From Micavibrio sp. UBA5703 (GTDB taxonomy: Bacteria; Pseudomonadota; Alphaproteobacteria; Micavibrionales; Micavibrionaceae), in NCBI GenBank assembly GCA_002420015.1, contig DIHF01000033.1:50942-88277 (forward strand): 37,336 nt of DNA, written 5' to 3'. Of the stretch, positions 16,131 to 24,209 are shown piece by piece (the stretch's first letter is position 1; every line of letters starts with the position of its first letter). Under the pieces are notes generated by a model, which was not told the DNA's origin, did not search any database, and saw only the letters and a list, made by a program, of their open reading frames with translations. Position numbers and translations under genes: made by a program.

Positions 16131-16829
16131 ATGAGCGCAAAACACAAAACAGAATCTGGAAATGCCCTGATTTACGTGCTGGTTGCCATAGCATTGTTCG
16201 CGGCACTCAGCATGACCCTTGGCCGCCAGACCGATACCGGCGAGGTCGGCACCGTCAGCGACGAAAAGGCCGAGCTTTACGCAACCCAGCTTATTTCCTA
16301 TGCCGCGCAGGCCAAGCAGGTCGTCGATCAGATGATCTTTTCCAATACAGACATCAACGACATTAACTTTATTCTGCCGGGCGATGCGGCGTTTAACACC
16401 GCACCCCATATCGACAAGGTCTTCCACCCTGAAGGCGGCGGGCTGGTCCTTGGCAAAATCCCGGCGGAAATCGCCACCAGCGGCGGTTCCGGCCCCCCCG
16501 CGGGCTGGTATCTCGGGCGGTTCAACAACGTAGACTGGACGGCCAGCACCGGAATGGAAGTTATTCTTGTGGCCTACCAGATCGCCAAACCCGTCTGCGA
16601 AAGGATCAATGAAAAAGTCACCGGATCAAAGACGATTCCAACCATGACCGATTCTATCAAAGAGGTCATGATCGACGATGCCACCACGGGATTTGGCGCA
16701 GGGGCCAATACGGACCTTACCACCGGCGGCGGCGGGATATGCCCCTCCTGCAACAAGATCGCTACGCTGTGCGTCGAGGATCAGGCGCAAAACGCCTATG
16801 GGTTTTATTCCATTCTTGCGGATCAATAA
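16131..16829 (+). CDS. Type IV pilin/pseudopilin-like protein
   Basis: About 232 residues. A short basic leader (MSAKHKTESG) is followed by NALIYVLVAIALFAALSMTL, one hydrophobic helix, in the arrangement of class III prepilin signals with a Gly at the -1 site. The Glu expected at position 5 of mature pilins is Tyr here, so it is not a canonical pilin. The rest is globular, with Gly-rich stretches and four cysteines (VCER, ICPSC, LCVE). In-frame alternative starts exist at 16110 and 16125; none has a clear ribosome site. Its start is only 22 bases from the rmuC start on the other strand, and its stop directly abuts the engB stop. Function not established. Confidence 0.65.
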   Translation: MSAKHKTESGNALIYVLVAIALFAALSMTLGRQTDTGEVGTVSDEKAELYATQLISYAAQAKQVVDQMIFSNTDINDINFILPGDAAFNTAPHIDKVFHPEGGGLVLGKIPAEIATSGGSGPPAGWYLGRFNNVDWTASTGMEVILVAYQIAKPVCERINEKVTGSKTIPTMTDSIKEVMIDDATTGFGAGANTDLTTGGGGICPSCNKIATLCVEDQAQNAYGFYSILADQ

Positions 16830-17450
16830 TCAATCGGCATAACCCGCGATAACGGCGCGCAATTCCTCTATGCCTGTGCCTTCATGAGCGCTGGTGGCTG
16901 AAATTTCGGGAATAGCGGCAGGCAGTTTTCCGATTTTTTCTTCGATCTCTGCCTTCATTTTTTCCAGCTCCGGACCTTTGGCTTTATCGGATTTGGTCAG
17001 TACGATACGAAAAGGCACCGCTGCCTCGCCCAGCATCTTCATAAGTTCATCATCGCTTTCCTTAAGGCCGTGGCGCGCATCGACCAGAATAAAAACGCAC
17101 TGCAAATCCGGGCGACCGCACAGATATTTCTTGATCAGCTTGTTCCAATCGTAGCGCTGGCTCTTGGACACCTTGGCATAGCCGTAACCCGGCATATCGA
17201 CCATGTACAAAACCCCGCCGAGGTCGAAGTAGTTGAGCTGTTGCGTGCGGCCCGGCGTGGCCGATGTCTTGGCCAACGTATTACGCCCCGTCAAAGCGTT
17301 GATAAGCGAGGACTTCCCGGCATTCGAGCGTCCCGCGAAAGCGACTTCCGGCCGGCCAGATTCCGGCAATTGCTCAAGTTCGGCCACGCCCAGAACGAAA
17401 TCGCAGGGACCGGCAAATAATTTCCTGGCTGTTTCTAAATCTTGTTCCAT
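16830..17450 (-). CDS. engB: Ribosome biogenesis GTP-binding protein EngB/YsxC
   Basis: EngB is an essential GTPase needed for assembly of the large ribosomal subunit. GTPase motifs appear in order: G1 GRSNAGKSS (40-48), G2 TPGRTQ (65-70), G3 DMPGYG (85-90) and G4 TKSDK near residue 150. The ATG at 17450 gives 206 residues, the usual family length; a longer frame up to 17504 would be translated from the palindromic repeat upstream and is rejected. It lies downstream of yidC on the same strand, as is common in alphaproteobacteria. Confidence 0.95.
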   Translation of the reverse strand: MEQDLETARKLFAGPCDFVLGVAELEQLPESGRPEVAFAGRSNAGKSSLINALTGRNTLAKTSATPGRTQQLNYFDLGGVLYMVDMPGYGYAKVSKSQRYDWNKLIKKYLCGRPDLQCVFILVDARHGLKESDDELMKMLGEAAVPFRIVLTKSDKAKGPELEKMKAEIEEKIGKLPAAIPEISATSAHEGTGIEELRAVIAGYAD

Positions 17451-17468
17451 AAAGATTCTTACATTTTT

Positions 17469-17544
17469 GTCATCCTGAAGGGCTTTGGCCCTGAAGGATC
17501 TCATTTTTATTCATCATGAGATCCTTCGCTTCGCTCAGGATGAC
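17469..17544. repeat. Intergenic palindrome, GTCATCCTGAAGG family
   Basis: GTCATCCTGAAGG (from 17469) pairs with CTCAGGATGAC (ending 17544), and an inner pair GATCTCATTTTT / CATGAGATCC makes a second stem. It lies between yidC and engB. A single arm of the same family is at 10460-10490. Confidence 0.8.
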
Positions 17545-17592
17545 AACCATCAAGGATTCCTCGCGCTCTTGGCGCACTTTGCGGTTAAAAAA

Positions 17593-19506
17593 TTATTTTT
17601 TCTTTTTCTTCTTCGGTTTCGGCGGTTTGATGTTCTTCGGCTTGTCGCCGTGTTCGCCGAACAGCGCTTCCTCGACTTCTTCCTCCACCATCTCCACCAG
17701 CGGATGAACGGCCGGGCCTTTTTCTACCTTCTTCTCAAGATCCGCTTCGATCTTGTTCTTGTCGAACAGGTAAATCGGCACGCCGAGTCGGCGCATGATG
17801 ATCGTCTGCTGGATGATTGAAAGAATGGCGCTCAAGGTCCAGTAAATCACAAGGCCCGAGGCAAAATGCGCGAGTGTGTAGGTAATGATGAAGGGAAAAT
17901 AATTCATCATATCCTTTTGAAGCTGGTCCTGCGGCGGCGGGTTGAGCTTTTTCTGGAAGATCATCGCCACGAGCATAATGCAGGGCCACACGCCGATTTG
18001 CAAAAATGCGGGCACATCATAAGGCAACAGGCCGAACAGGTTGAAAACGCTAGTCGGATCGGGTGCCGACAAATCCTGAATCCAGCCGAAAAACGGCGCA
18101 TGGCGCATTTCAATGGTGGCGAAAAGAACCTTGTAGAAGGCAAAGAAAATCGGAATCTGAATCAGAATCGGAAAGCATCCGGCCATCGGGTTGACGCCTT
18201 CGCGCTCGTACATCTGCATCAATTCCTTTTGCAGCATGGCTTTATCCGTGCCGTATTTGTCGCGGAGTTCGGCAATCTGCGGCGCGACCATTTTCATCTT
18301 GGCGAAGGATTTATACGACGTGTTGGTCAGCGGAAATACGGCTGTGCGGATGATGAGCGTCATGATGACGATGGCGATGCCGAAATTCCCCGTCAGCGTC
18401 CCAAAGAAATGCAACGCATAGAAAAATACGTATTTCGTCAGGAAATAAAACATGCCGAAATCAACGGCCAGATCGAAATTCACGAGGCCGAGTTTTTCTT
18501 CATATGCCTCCAGCGCATAAACCTCCTTGGCCCCGGCGAAAAGATGGCTCGCCGAAACGCCCGTTTTTCCCGCCGCAACTTCGACCGGCGCGCCAAGGAA
18601 ATCCACCTGATAGCGGCCCTTTTTGGGGTCTTCGGGCAACGGCGTATAGTTGAAACGGTATTTTACGTTTTGCTGCTGCGCCGGAATGAGCGCCGTCAGC
18701 CAGTATTTCTCGGTAATGCCGATCCAGCCGTTCATTGCCTGACGGATTTGCACAGGCTCCTTGCCCAGAGCCTTGTACGTGATTTCCAGCAATTCCTCGC
18801 CGACATAGCCGATCGGCCCTTCATGTGAAATCCAGCGGCCCTGAAAATCTTTTGGGATTCCTGTCTGTGAAATAAGACTGAAAGGATACAGCGTCACGTC
18901 CTGCCCGGAATTGTTGACGACTTCCTGCGTGATCTTGAAAACATATTTGTCATCGATTTCGATGCGGCGCGTAAACAAAAGCCCCGCGCCGTTATCCCAG
19001 ACAAGAACGACAGGCGTATCCTTGGTCAGCTTGGGATTGCCCTGAACCTGCCACACCGTATCCGGCCCCGGCACGGCGACCTTGCTGTTTTCATCCGCGA
19101 CCCAGCCGTAATCGATATAGCGCGGCAGTTCGGTATTCTTGGGTGAGAGCAGAATAACGTTTTTCTTTTTCTCAAGCGTCTCGAAATATTTCGACAGCTC
19201 GATATCGTCAATGCGCCCGCCCTTCAGCGCAATCGTGCCGGTAATGCTACCGTTGTTAATTTCAATGCGCGGGCTTTCGGCCAGAACTTCGTTACGCGGG
19301 CGCAGCTTCAATTCGGCAGCCATGCCGCCGCCCGGCGCCTGCACCGCCGCCAGCTCGGCCCGCGCCGCCTGCGCCCGGCGCAAGGCCTCGGCCTTGGGCT
19401 GGGCGACGAAATGGTCGTAGACGAAATAAAGCGCCATCGAGAGGATGAAAAAGATGAAAAGATTGCGCAGATCATCCGGGTGCATTTCGTCTTTTTTATT
19501 CATCAT
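17593..19506 (-). CDS. yidC: Membrane protein insertase YidC
   Basis: YidC inserts and folds inner-membrane proteins alone or with SecYEG. The 637-residue protein has an N-terminal helix at 14-31 (FIFFILSMALYFVYD), a large periplasmic domain (FSLISQTGIPKDFQGRW, WIGITEKYWLTALIP) and the conserved C-terminal five-helix core, including IIRTAVFPL with the groove arginine, MQMYEREGVNPMAGC, and YTLAHFASGLVIYW. It ends in an acidic stretch and then a Lys-rich tail (PPKPKKKKKK) expected to contact ribosomes. Tandem ATGs start it at 19506/19503 with AAAGG about 10 bases before. It follows yidD by 18 bases in the rpmH-rnpA-yidD-yidC operon order. Confidence 0.97.
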   Translation of the reverse strand: MMNKKDEMHPDDLRNLFIFFILSMALYFVYDHFVAQPKAEALRRAQAARAELAAVQAPGGGMAAELKLRPRNEVLAESPRIEINNGSITGTIALKGGRIDDIELSKYFETLEKKKNVILLSPKNTELPRYIDYGWVADENSKVAVPGPDTVWQVQGNPKLTKDTPVVLVWDNGAGLLFTRRIEIDDKYVFKITQEVVNNSGQDVTLYPFSLISQTGIPKDFQGRWISHEGPIGYVGEELLEITYKALGKEPVQIRQAMNGWIGITEKYWLTALIPAQQQNVKYRFNYTPLPEDPKKGRYQVDFLGAPVEVAAGKTGVSASHLFAGAKEVYALEAYEEKLGLVNFDLAVDFGMFYFLTKYVFFYALHFFGTLTGNFGIAIVIMTLIIRTAVFPLTNTSYKSFAKMKMVAPQIAELRDKYGTDKAMLQKELMQMYEREGVNPMAGCFPILIQIPIFFAFYKVLFATIEMRHAPFFGWIQDLSAPDPTSVFNLFGLLPYDVPAFLQIGVWPCIMLVAMIFQKKLNPPPQDQLQKDMMNYFPFIITYTLAHFASGLVIYWTLSAILSIIQQTIIMRRLGVPIYLFDKNKIEADLEKKVEKGPAVHPLVEMVEEEVEEALFGEHGDKPKNIKPPKPKKKKKK

Positions 19507-19524
19507 GTCCGTCGGACCTTTTAT

Positions 19525-19803
19525 TTATTCTTTGGTTTCAGGTTGCTCGGGGGGGTTATAGCCCATGAACGCCGCCCAATCAAAGACTTTAGGCACCGGA
19601 TCGTCCCACCCGCATTGGCACCACGGATGGCATTTTCCTATGCGTTTTGCTGAGAGCAAAAGACCCCGCAGAACACCGTGGGTTTCCAAGGCTTTCAGCG
19701 CATAGGCCGAGCAGGTCGGATGAAACCGGCAACGCGGCCCCAGCAGCGGCGAAATCACCCCTGTGTAAATGCGTATGGGAAGTTGTAACAACCTAATAAA
19801 CAC
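19525..19803 (-). CDS. yidD: Membrane protein insertion efficiency factor YidD
   Basis: A small 92-residue membrane-associated protein that assists YidC. Diagnostic parts are YTGVISPLLGPRCRFHPTCSAYA and the C-terminal HPWCQCGWDDPVP. Translation appears to start at a GTG (19803) with AGGTGG just before it. It begins 7 bases after the rnpA stop and ends 18 bases before yidC, so the genes are surely co-transcribed. Confidence 0.95.
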   Translation of the reverse strand: MFIRLLQLPIRIYTGVISPLLGPRCRFHPTCSAYALKALETHGVLRGLLLSAKRIGKCHPWCQCGWDDPVPKVFDWAAFMGYNPPEQPETKE

Positions 19804-19810
19804 TTACCAC

Positions 19811-20164
19811 CTACTGCTTACCGCTTTCTTTCCCAAACCCCGTCTTTTCCAGACACCACTTTAGATCGTTTTTCAGGGATTCAAAGGGCCGCGTGGCGCT
19901 CTGGCTTTTTCCGATCAGCACATAATCGCAGGAATCCCTGGCGTACAGCGGCAGGACAGCGGCAGCGGCGGCACGCAGGCGGCGCTTGATCCGGTTGCGC
20001 TTGACGGCGGATTTATCGGTGCGCTTGGTCACCGTGTAACCGACCCGGCGCTTCCCAAGATCGTTGGGCGCGGCCTGCAGCACAAGGCCATGCGAAACCC
20101 ATTTCTTGCACGAGGCGTTCATGCGCACAAAATCGGCACGATTTTTGAGGGTTTCGATTTTCAT
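19811..20164 (-). CDS. rnpA: Ribonuclease P protein component
   Basis: RnpA is the protein subunit of RNase P, which matures the 5' ends of tRNAs. The ATG at 20164 gives 117 residues starting MKIETLKNRADF; the longer frame to 20203 would run into the palindromic repeat upstream and is rejected. Signatures are RRVGYTVTKRTDKSAVKRNR followed by IKRRLRAA, the basic RNA-binding helix. It sits between rpmH and yidD in the standard order. Confidence 0.95.
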   Translation of the reverse strand: MKIETLKNRADFVRMNASCKKWVSHGLVLQAAPNDLGKRRVGYTVTKRTDKSAVKRNRIKRRLRAAAAAVLPLYARDSCDYVLIGKSQSATRPFESLKNDLKWCLEKTGFGKESGKQ

Positions 20165-20184
20165 TTCAATCACAATTCTTTGCT

Positions 20185-20279
20185 CGTCATTGCGAGCGAC
20201 CAACGGGAGCGAAGCAATCCAGCCTTTTCATGGGGTCTTGGATTGCTTCGTCGTCGCTACGCGCCTCCTCGCAATGACG
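20185..20279. repeat. Palindromic repeat within the rpmH-rnpA operon
   Basis: Left arm CGTCATTGCGAGCGACC to AAGCAATCCAG, right arm TTGGATTGCTTCGTCG to CCTCGCAATGACG: a full copy of the 1476-1585 family. It separates rpmH from rnpA, which are transcribed together, so the hairpin would be in the shared mRNA and could tune the ratio of L34 to RnpA. Confidence 0.85.
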
Positions 20280-20363
20280 GATTCTTAATCCAAATCACCG
20301 CAAATGTACACGACCACGGCATGATTAACGGATAACGATGTCCACGGGAAAATTCAGGAAGCC

Positions 20364-20504
20364 TTAAGCCGACAGACGCTTGCGGCCTTTGGCGCGGCGG
20401 CGTGCGAGAACGGCGCGTCCATTACGGTCGGCCATGCGGGCGCGGAAGCCGTGACGGCGTGCGCGGACGATTTTGCTGGGCTGGTATGTGCGTTTCGTTC
20501 CCAT
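20364..20504 (-). CDS. rpmH: 50S ribosomal protein L34
   Basis: A 46-residue, very basic protein starting MGTKRTYQPSKIVRARRHGF, continuing RARMADRNGRAVLARRRAKG and ending RKRLSA: unmistakably bacterial L34 of the large ribosomal subunit. GGAG lies 9 bases before the ATG at 20504, and the stop is TAA at 20364-20366. It is the first gene of the rpmH-rnpA-yidD-yidC-engB run and has a strong promoter directly upstream. Confidence 0.98.
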   Translation of the reverse strand: MGTKRTYQPSKIVRARRHGFRARMADRNGRAVLARRRAKGRKRLSA

Positions 20505-20536
20505 TTCTGGCCACTCCGGATGATTTAAGTCCGCGC

Positions 20537-20565
20537 TTTATAGCGTGTATTAACAAAGCTGTCAA
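20537..20565 (-). promoter_or_regulatory. Strong sigma70-type promoter of the rpmH operon
   Basis: On the minus strand, TTGACA (20565-20560), a 17-base spacer and TATAAA (20542-20537) form a near-consensus promoter about 33 bases before the rpmH start codon. The -35 box contains the TGA stop codon of the upstream patatin gene. Confidence 0.85.
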
Positions 20566-21677
20566 TTATTGCCGTTCAAATAATCGGTGCGGATATCGAC
20601 TGTATCTATCTCATTGATATTATTAAAGTTTTTGTTTGTCCAGTCCTTTGCCTGCCCGCGCCCGAGATCGCGCAGCTCGCACAAAAAGCCCCAATCCGTG
20701 TCGAACTTGCTGGCGATGGAAAGGTCACGCAGCACATCGTCGGTGCGGATGGCGTGGATCAGGATGTTCTTATAATCCTTCATATATTTGTCCTTCAGCA
20801 TTTTCCCCTCGATCAACTTTTTAACAAAGGCAATCGAGCGCAGCTCCCGCAGCAGCGAGCCGTTAAAGGTAATTTCATTCAGGCGGTTTTCGATGGTGTA
20901 GGATTCCTTAGGGATTTCCTCCCGCTCGATCGGGTTAATATGGACAATCAGGATGTCGCGGCACTCGGCCTCGTAAAACAGCGGCCAGAGCGACGGATTG
21001 CCCATATACCCGCCGTCCCAGTACGGCTCGCCATTGATTTCAACCGCCCGGTACAGAAACGGCAGCGCCGCCGAAGCCATCAAAACGTCAATGGTAATGT
21101 CCTTGTTCCTGAAGATCGTCTCCGTGCCGGTACGCACGTTGGTAGCCGTAATAAACAGCTTGGTGCAGTCGCACAAATTGACCTCATTAAAGTCGATCGA
21201 CTTCTCGAGGATGTCGCGCAAGGGGTTGATGTTTAAGGGGTTAAACTGATACGGCGAAACGCTACGTTTCAGGGTTTCCATCACCGCGAAAGTCGCCGCG
21301 TGGCCGCCGCCCCAGTTCTCGGCCCAGCTCCTGGCCAGCGGATTAAACAGCGCCGCCATTTCCTCCATCGCCGGCAGGCCCGGAACCCCCGGCCAGCGCG
21401 CCTTGCGCACGGGATTGTATAAAAGCCCGGCCTCGGCCACCTCCCGCCAGAAATATTCCAGCATCTCGCGGGCGCGGGGGTAACCGCCCTCGCTGCGCCC
21501 GTGCGCCAGCGCGGCGGCGTTCATCGCGCCGGCGGACGTGGCCGTGATGCCCTCGATGTCCAGCCGCCCGTCCTCCAGCAGATAATCCAGCACGCCCCAG
21601 GTAAACGCCCCGTGCGCCCCGCCGCCCTGCAGGGCCAGATTGATTTTCTTTTTGTGCTTATGTTTAGGCGCGTTCAT
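20562..21677 (-). CDS. Patatin-like phospholipase
   Basis: A 371-residue cytosolic-looking protein with a basic N-terminus (MNAPKHKHKKK). The patatin Ser-Asp dyad is visible: oxyanion-hole GGGAHG at 18-23, nucleophile elbow with Ser48, and Asp221 in DGGYMGNPS. The elbow reads A-T-S-A-G instead of the usual G-x-S-x-G, so the first Gly is replaced by Ala. The family hydrolyses acyl esters of phospholipids; its natural substrate here is unknown. The ATG at 21677 follows an A-rich stretch (AAAAAAGAAAA) acting as a weak ribosome site; a longer frame to 21749 adds residues that do not look like the family. Its stop codon overlaps the rpmH promoter. Confidence 0.88.
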   Translation of the reverse strand: MNAPKHKHKKKINLALQGGGAHGAFTWGVLDYLLEDGRLDIEGITATSAGAMNAAALAHGRSEGGYPRAREMLEYFWREVAEAGLLYNPVRKARWPGVPGLPAMEEMAALFNPLARSWAENWGGGHAATFAVMETLKRSVSPYQFNPLNINPLRDILEKSIDFNEVNLCDCTKLFITATNVRTGTETIFRNKDITIDVLMASAALPFLYRAVEINGEPYWDGGYMGNPSLWPLFYEAECRDILIVHINPIEREEIPKESYTIENRLNEITFNGSLLRELRSIAFVKKLIEGKMLKDKYMKDYKNILIHAIRTDDVLRDLSIASKFDTDWGFLCELRDLGRGQAKDWTNKNFNNINEIDTVDIRTDYLNGNN

Positions 21678-21732
21678 TGTTTTCTTTTTTGTTAAATACA
21701 GAAAACGCAGAGATAAACAGAGCTTAATATTA

Positions 21733-21786
21733 ACCGCCAAGGACTCCAAGTTTTATAATCTTGTCGCACTTTGCGTCCTTGGCGGT
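21733..21786. repeat. ACCGCCAAGGA inverted repeat
   Basis: ACCGCCAAGGA (21733-21743) and TCCTTGGCGGT (21776-21786) are perfect 11-bp inverted arms. Related wording (CTTTGCGGTTAAAAA, CTTTGCGTTAAAAA) occurs near 17578 and 12522. It lies upstream of the patatin gene, directly beside the ubiH relic. Confidence 0.75.
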
Positions 21787-21793
21787 AAAAATC

Positions 21794-21841
21794 CTACCGA
21801 TCCCCCATTGCCTGCCGCATGAAGAACCGCTTGGCTGGGGG
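21794..21841 (-). pseudogene. Relic of the 3' end of a ubiH-like gene
   Basis: Sixteen codons reading PPAKRFFMRQAMGDR plus TAG are identical in protein to the C-terminus of the UbiH-family gene at 22837-24039. They differ from it at four bases, all synonymous third positions. The match continues a few bases past the stop (21787-21793). Upstream of the relic the similarity ends. The relic and the true ubiH end are direct repeats flanking the membrane protein gene at 21872-22804. Confidence 0.8.
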
Positions 21842-21871
21842 AGTTGGTCATAGGGCAAGTCCTCGTGGCGG

Positions 21872-22804
21872 TTAAATGACTTCATCATTATTGCGTGCGC
21901 AAAGGCCCACAAATAGGGCGAGAGCTTTTTGTACTGCAGGCAAGGTCGCCGTAAAAAGAATTATGATACCCAGAAAGATATTGCCGTGAAAAAAGCCGTT
22001 CATAAAGAGCGCGGGCAGGGTCGCCAATACCGCAGGCGCCAGCAGACTGACAAGCAGGACCTTGAAGCGCGCCCCCGTGCGCCGCACTGCCAATTCGGCA
22101 AGAGCAATCGAAACGAAGCTGGCGGCGACCAGCATCGGTGTGAGTGTGAGGGGCGGTAAAATGTAGCTGTCCAGAGTATAGGCGAAATGCAGCCGCAACA
22201 GAAGAGATGTGATAAGGGCCGCGCCCGCCCAGCCGGCAGCGATGATGTACCAGCGTCGCGCTTTCCACAGCACCCAAGAGACGATGCCGGCGGCAATCCA
22301 TATATTGACAAAATCAACCACGAAACGGCCACCCGCGGAAAGCCCGATGTCCGAGCTTTGGGTCACGAAACTGAAAATCGCCATGACCAGTTTCCCCATC
22401 AGCAAAGAGGTGCCATAGACGACAAGAAAAAACCACGGGAAACGCCCCGGCATCGCAAGAGTGTGGTGTTGGGCGGCAATAGCTTCGGCGCGACGAAAGC
22501 TCCAAGGTTCCGCGCGCGGCTTTAAAAACAGGTGCCACAGGATGTATACGGAGCCATGCGCTACGGTATATGCCGCGAGCAAAAGGCAAAGCGCCGTGAG
22601 GAAAGCATCAAGACCCGAGAAAAACGACGGGGCCCGGAAGCGGGAGAAATAATAAAGCGAAAAAATCAGAGAGGACCCAAATGCCGCCAGCAGGAAGGTC
22701 AGCCCGCCCACGGCACCCCAGAAGGCTGGGCTATATCCATCACGTGCCTTCGCGGCCTGTGAGATGGCATAACCGTAACAAAAAGCCAGAATAAATGTCA
22801 GCAT
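21872..22804 (-). CDS. Polytopic inner-membrane protein of unknown function
   Basis: A 310-residue hydrophobic protein with about eight predicted membrane segments, for example MLTFILAFCYGYAI, WGAVGGLTFLLAAFGSSLIF, FLTALCLLLAAYTVAHG, FPWFFLVVYGTSLLMG, IWIAAGIVSWVLW and IFLGIIILFTATLP. I do not recognise the family; no transporter or enzyme motif stands out. It begins 32 bases after the ubiH stop on the same strand and probably shares its transcript. It is bracketed by the true ubiH 3' end and the ubiH relic, which suggests that it entered between two copies of that sequence. Confidence 0.75.
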   Translation of the reverse strand: MLTFILAFCYGYAISQAAKARDGYSPAFWGAVGGLTFLLAAFGSSLIFSLYYFSRFRAPSFFSGLDAFLTALCLLLAAYTVAHGSVYILWHLFLKPRAEPWSFRRAEAIAAQHHTLAMPGRFPWFFLVVYGTSLLMGKLVMAIFSFVTQSSDIGLSAGGRFVVDFVNIWIAAGIVSWVLWKARRWYIIAAGWAGAALITSLLLRLHFAYTLDSYILPPLTLTPMLVAASFVSIALAELAVRRTGARFKVLLVSLLAPAVLATLPALFMNGFFHGNIFLGIIILFTATLPAVQKALALFVGLCARNNDEVI

Positions 22805-22836
22805 ACCTAGGCAAACTCCAAAATCTTTTAAAAATT

Positions 22837-24039
22837 CTACCGATCCCCCATCGCCTGGCGCATAAAGAACCGCTTGGCCGGGGGGAGTCTGGACACGGCC
22901 CTTAGCCCCGCCCGCCGCAAAAACCTTACCGGCGGGATATTGTTGGAAAAGAGCCGCACCAGCGCGTCGGTCACCGCCACCATGGTCATATTGTCAAAGC
23001 GCCGCTGGCGCTGATACGCGGCAAGCAACGCATCCGCGCCCGCATCCCCGCCCGCCCGCGCCGCCGCGCAGACCAGATCGGCCAGCGCCTTCACATCCCG
23101 AAAACCGAGGTTCAGCCCCTGCCCGGCGATGGGGTGGATGCCGTGCGCGGCATCGGCCACCAGCGCCATGCGCGGCGCTATGTAAGACGCGGCGTGGACA
23201 AGGCTTAACGGAAAGCACATGCGCTCGTTTATCATACGTACTGTCCCGTATTCTTTCGGGAAGCGTACGTTCAATTCTGCCTCGAATTCCTGCGGGGTCA
23301 GACGCATAAGGGAATTTCGCTTGCTGCCGTGCTCCGTAAAAACTACCGAGGATCTATGCACGCCGTTTTCACCGTCCGTCATCGGCAAAACCGCGAACGG
23401 GCCGGAGGGCCAGAAATGTTCGACGGCTGCGTTTTCGTGAGGATACTCATGCGCCACCGTGCAAATCACGGCGCGCTGGCGGTAATTCCAGTCCCGTGTC
23501 CGCACGCCCATCCATTCACGGGTGGCCGAATTGCGTCCATCGGCCCCGACGACAAGTCGCGCTTTGATGGATTGCCCCTCTGCAACAACGTTTACATAGC
23601 CGCCGTCCGGTGAAACGACGAAATCCTTAACGTTTTGCGGCGCGATATGCTCGATATTTTTCAAAGCGCTCATCCTTGCCAGCAGAGCGCGGCGGATATC
23701 GGCGTTATCGGCGATCCAGCCGAAACTTTTGCCCCCCGCTTCGGTGCTGAGGAAATTGAGCAGCACCGGGCTGGCGCCGTCCAGAATGCGGATATCTTCG
23801 ATGGGACAGGCTTTGCCCTCCAGTGCCGCCCATATCCCCGCCTCTTCCAGAATCTTGGCCGAGCCGTAGGATATGGCGGTCGTGCGGGCATCCTCCCGGA
23901 TCTGTTTTTGCGGGTCCTGCCCGTCGATACAGGCGATTTTGAGCCCCGCCGCGCGCCCCAGCAGGCACGCCAGCGTCATCCCCGCCAGCCCGCCGCCGAT
24001 AATCGCCACGTCGTAAATTTCGCCAATATTGCTGTCCAT
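22837..24039 (-). CDS. UbiH/UbiF/VisC/COQ6-family FAD-dependent monooxygenase
   Basis: A 400-residue flavoprotein hydroxylase of the ubiquinone-synthesis family. The FAD-binding GGGLAG lies at 15-20 after DVAIIG; the DG motif is GADGRNSATREWMGV near 167-181; the GD-type motif is VADAAHGIHPIAGQGLNLGF near 295-315, the classic UbiH/COQ6 signature. Which ring position it hydroxylates cannot be told from sequence, so no specific symbol is given. AAGG lies 8 bases before the ATG. The membrane protein gene follows directly. Confidence 0.92.
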   Translation of the reverse strand: MDSNIGEIYDVAIIGGGLAGMTLACLLGRAAGLKIACIDGQDPQKQIREDARTTAISYGSAKILEEAGIWAALEGKACPIEDIRILDGASPVLLNFLSTEAGGKSFGWIADNADIRRALLARMSALKNIEHIAPQNVKDFVVSPDGGYVNVVAEGQSIKARLVVGADGRNSATREWMGVRTRDWNYRQRAVICTVAHEYPHENAAVEHFWPSGPFAVLPMTDGENGVHRSSVVFTEHGSKRNSLMRLTPQEFEAELNVRFPKEYGTVRMINERMCFPLSLVHAASYIAPRMALVADAAHGIHPIAGQGLNLGFRDVKALADLVCAAARAGGDAGADALLAAYQRQRRFDNMTMVAVTDALVRLFSNNIPPVRFLRRAGLRAVSRLPPAKRFFMRQAMGDR

Positions 24040-24096
24040 GCGGCAACCTTAGCCCCGCCAGCCCCCAAAAACCAGCGCAAATCACTGCCACCCTAT

Positions 24097-24186
24097 CGTC
24101 ATTGCGAGGAGGAGCGTAGCGACGACGCGGCAATCCAGAAAAAGCTGGATTGCTTCGTCAGCCTTTCAGGCTTCCTCGCAATGACG
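24097..24186. repeat. Palindromic repeat, CGTCATTGCGAG family
   Basis: Left arm CGTCATTGCGAGGAGGAGCG to GGCAATCCAG, right arm CTGGATTGCTTCGTC to CCTCGCAATGACG. A full copy of the family at 1476-1585, located between the unknown 206-aa gene and the ubiH-family gene. Confidence 0.85.
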
Positions 24187-24209
24187 AATTATCAATTAAA
24201 GTACAAACC

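Noticed and set aside
17451..17504. Longer N-terminus for EngB from 17504
   Set aside because: The extension is translated from a palindromic repeat; the ATG at 17450 gives the usual family length.
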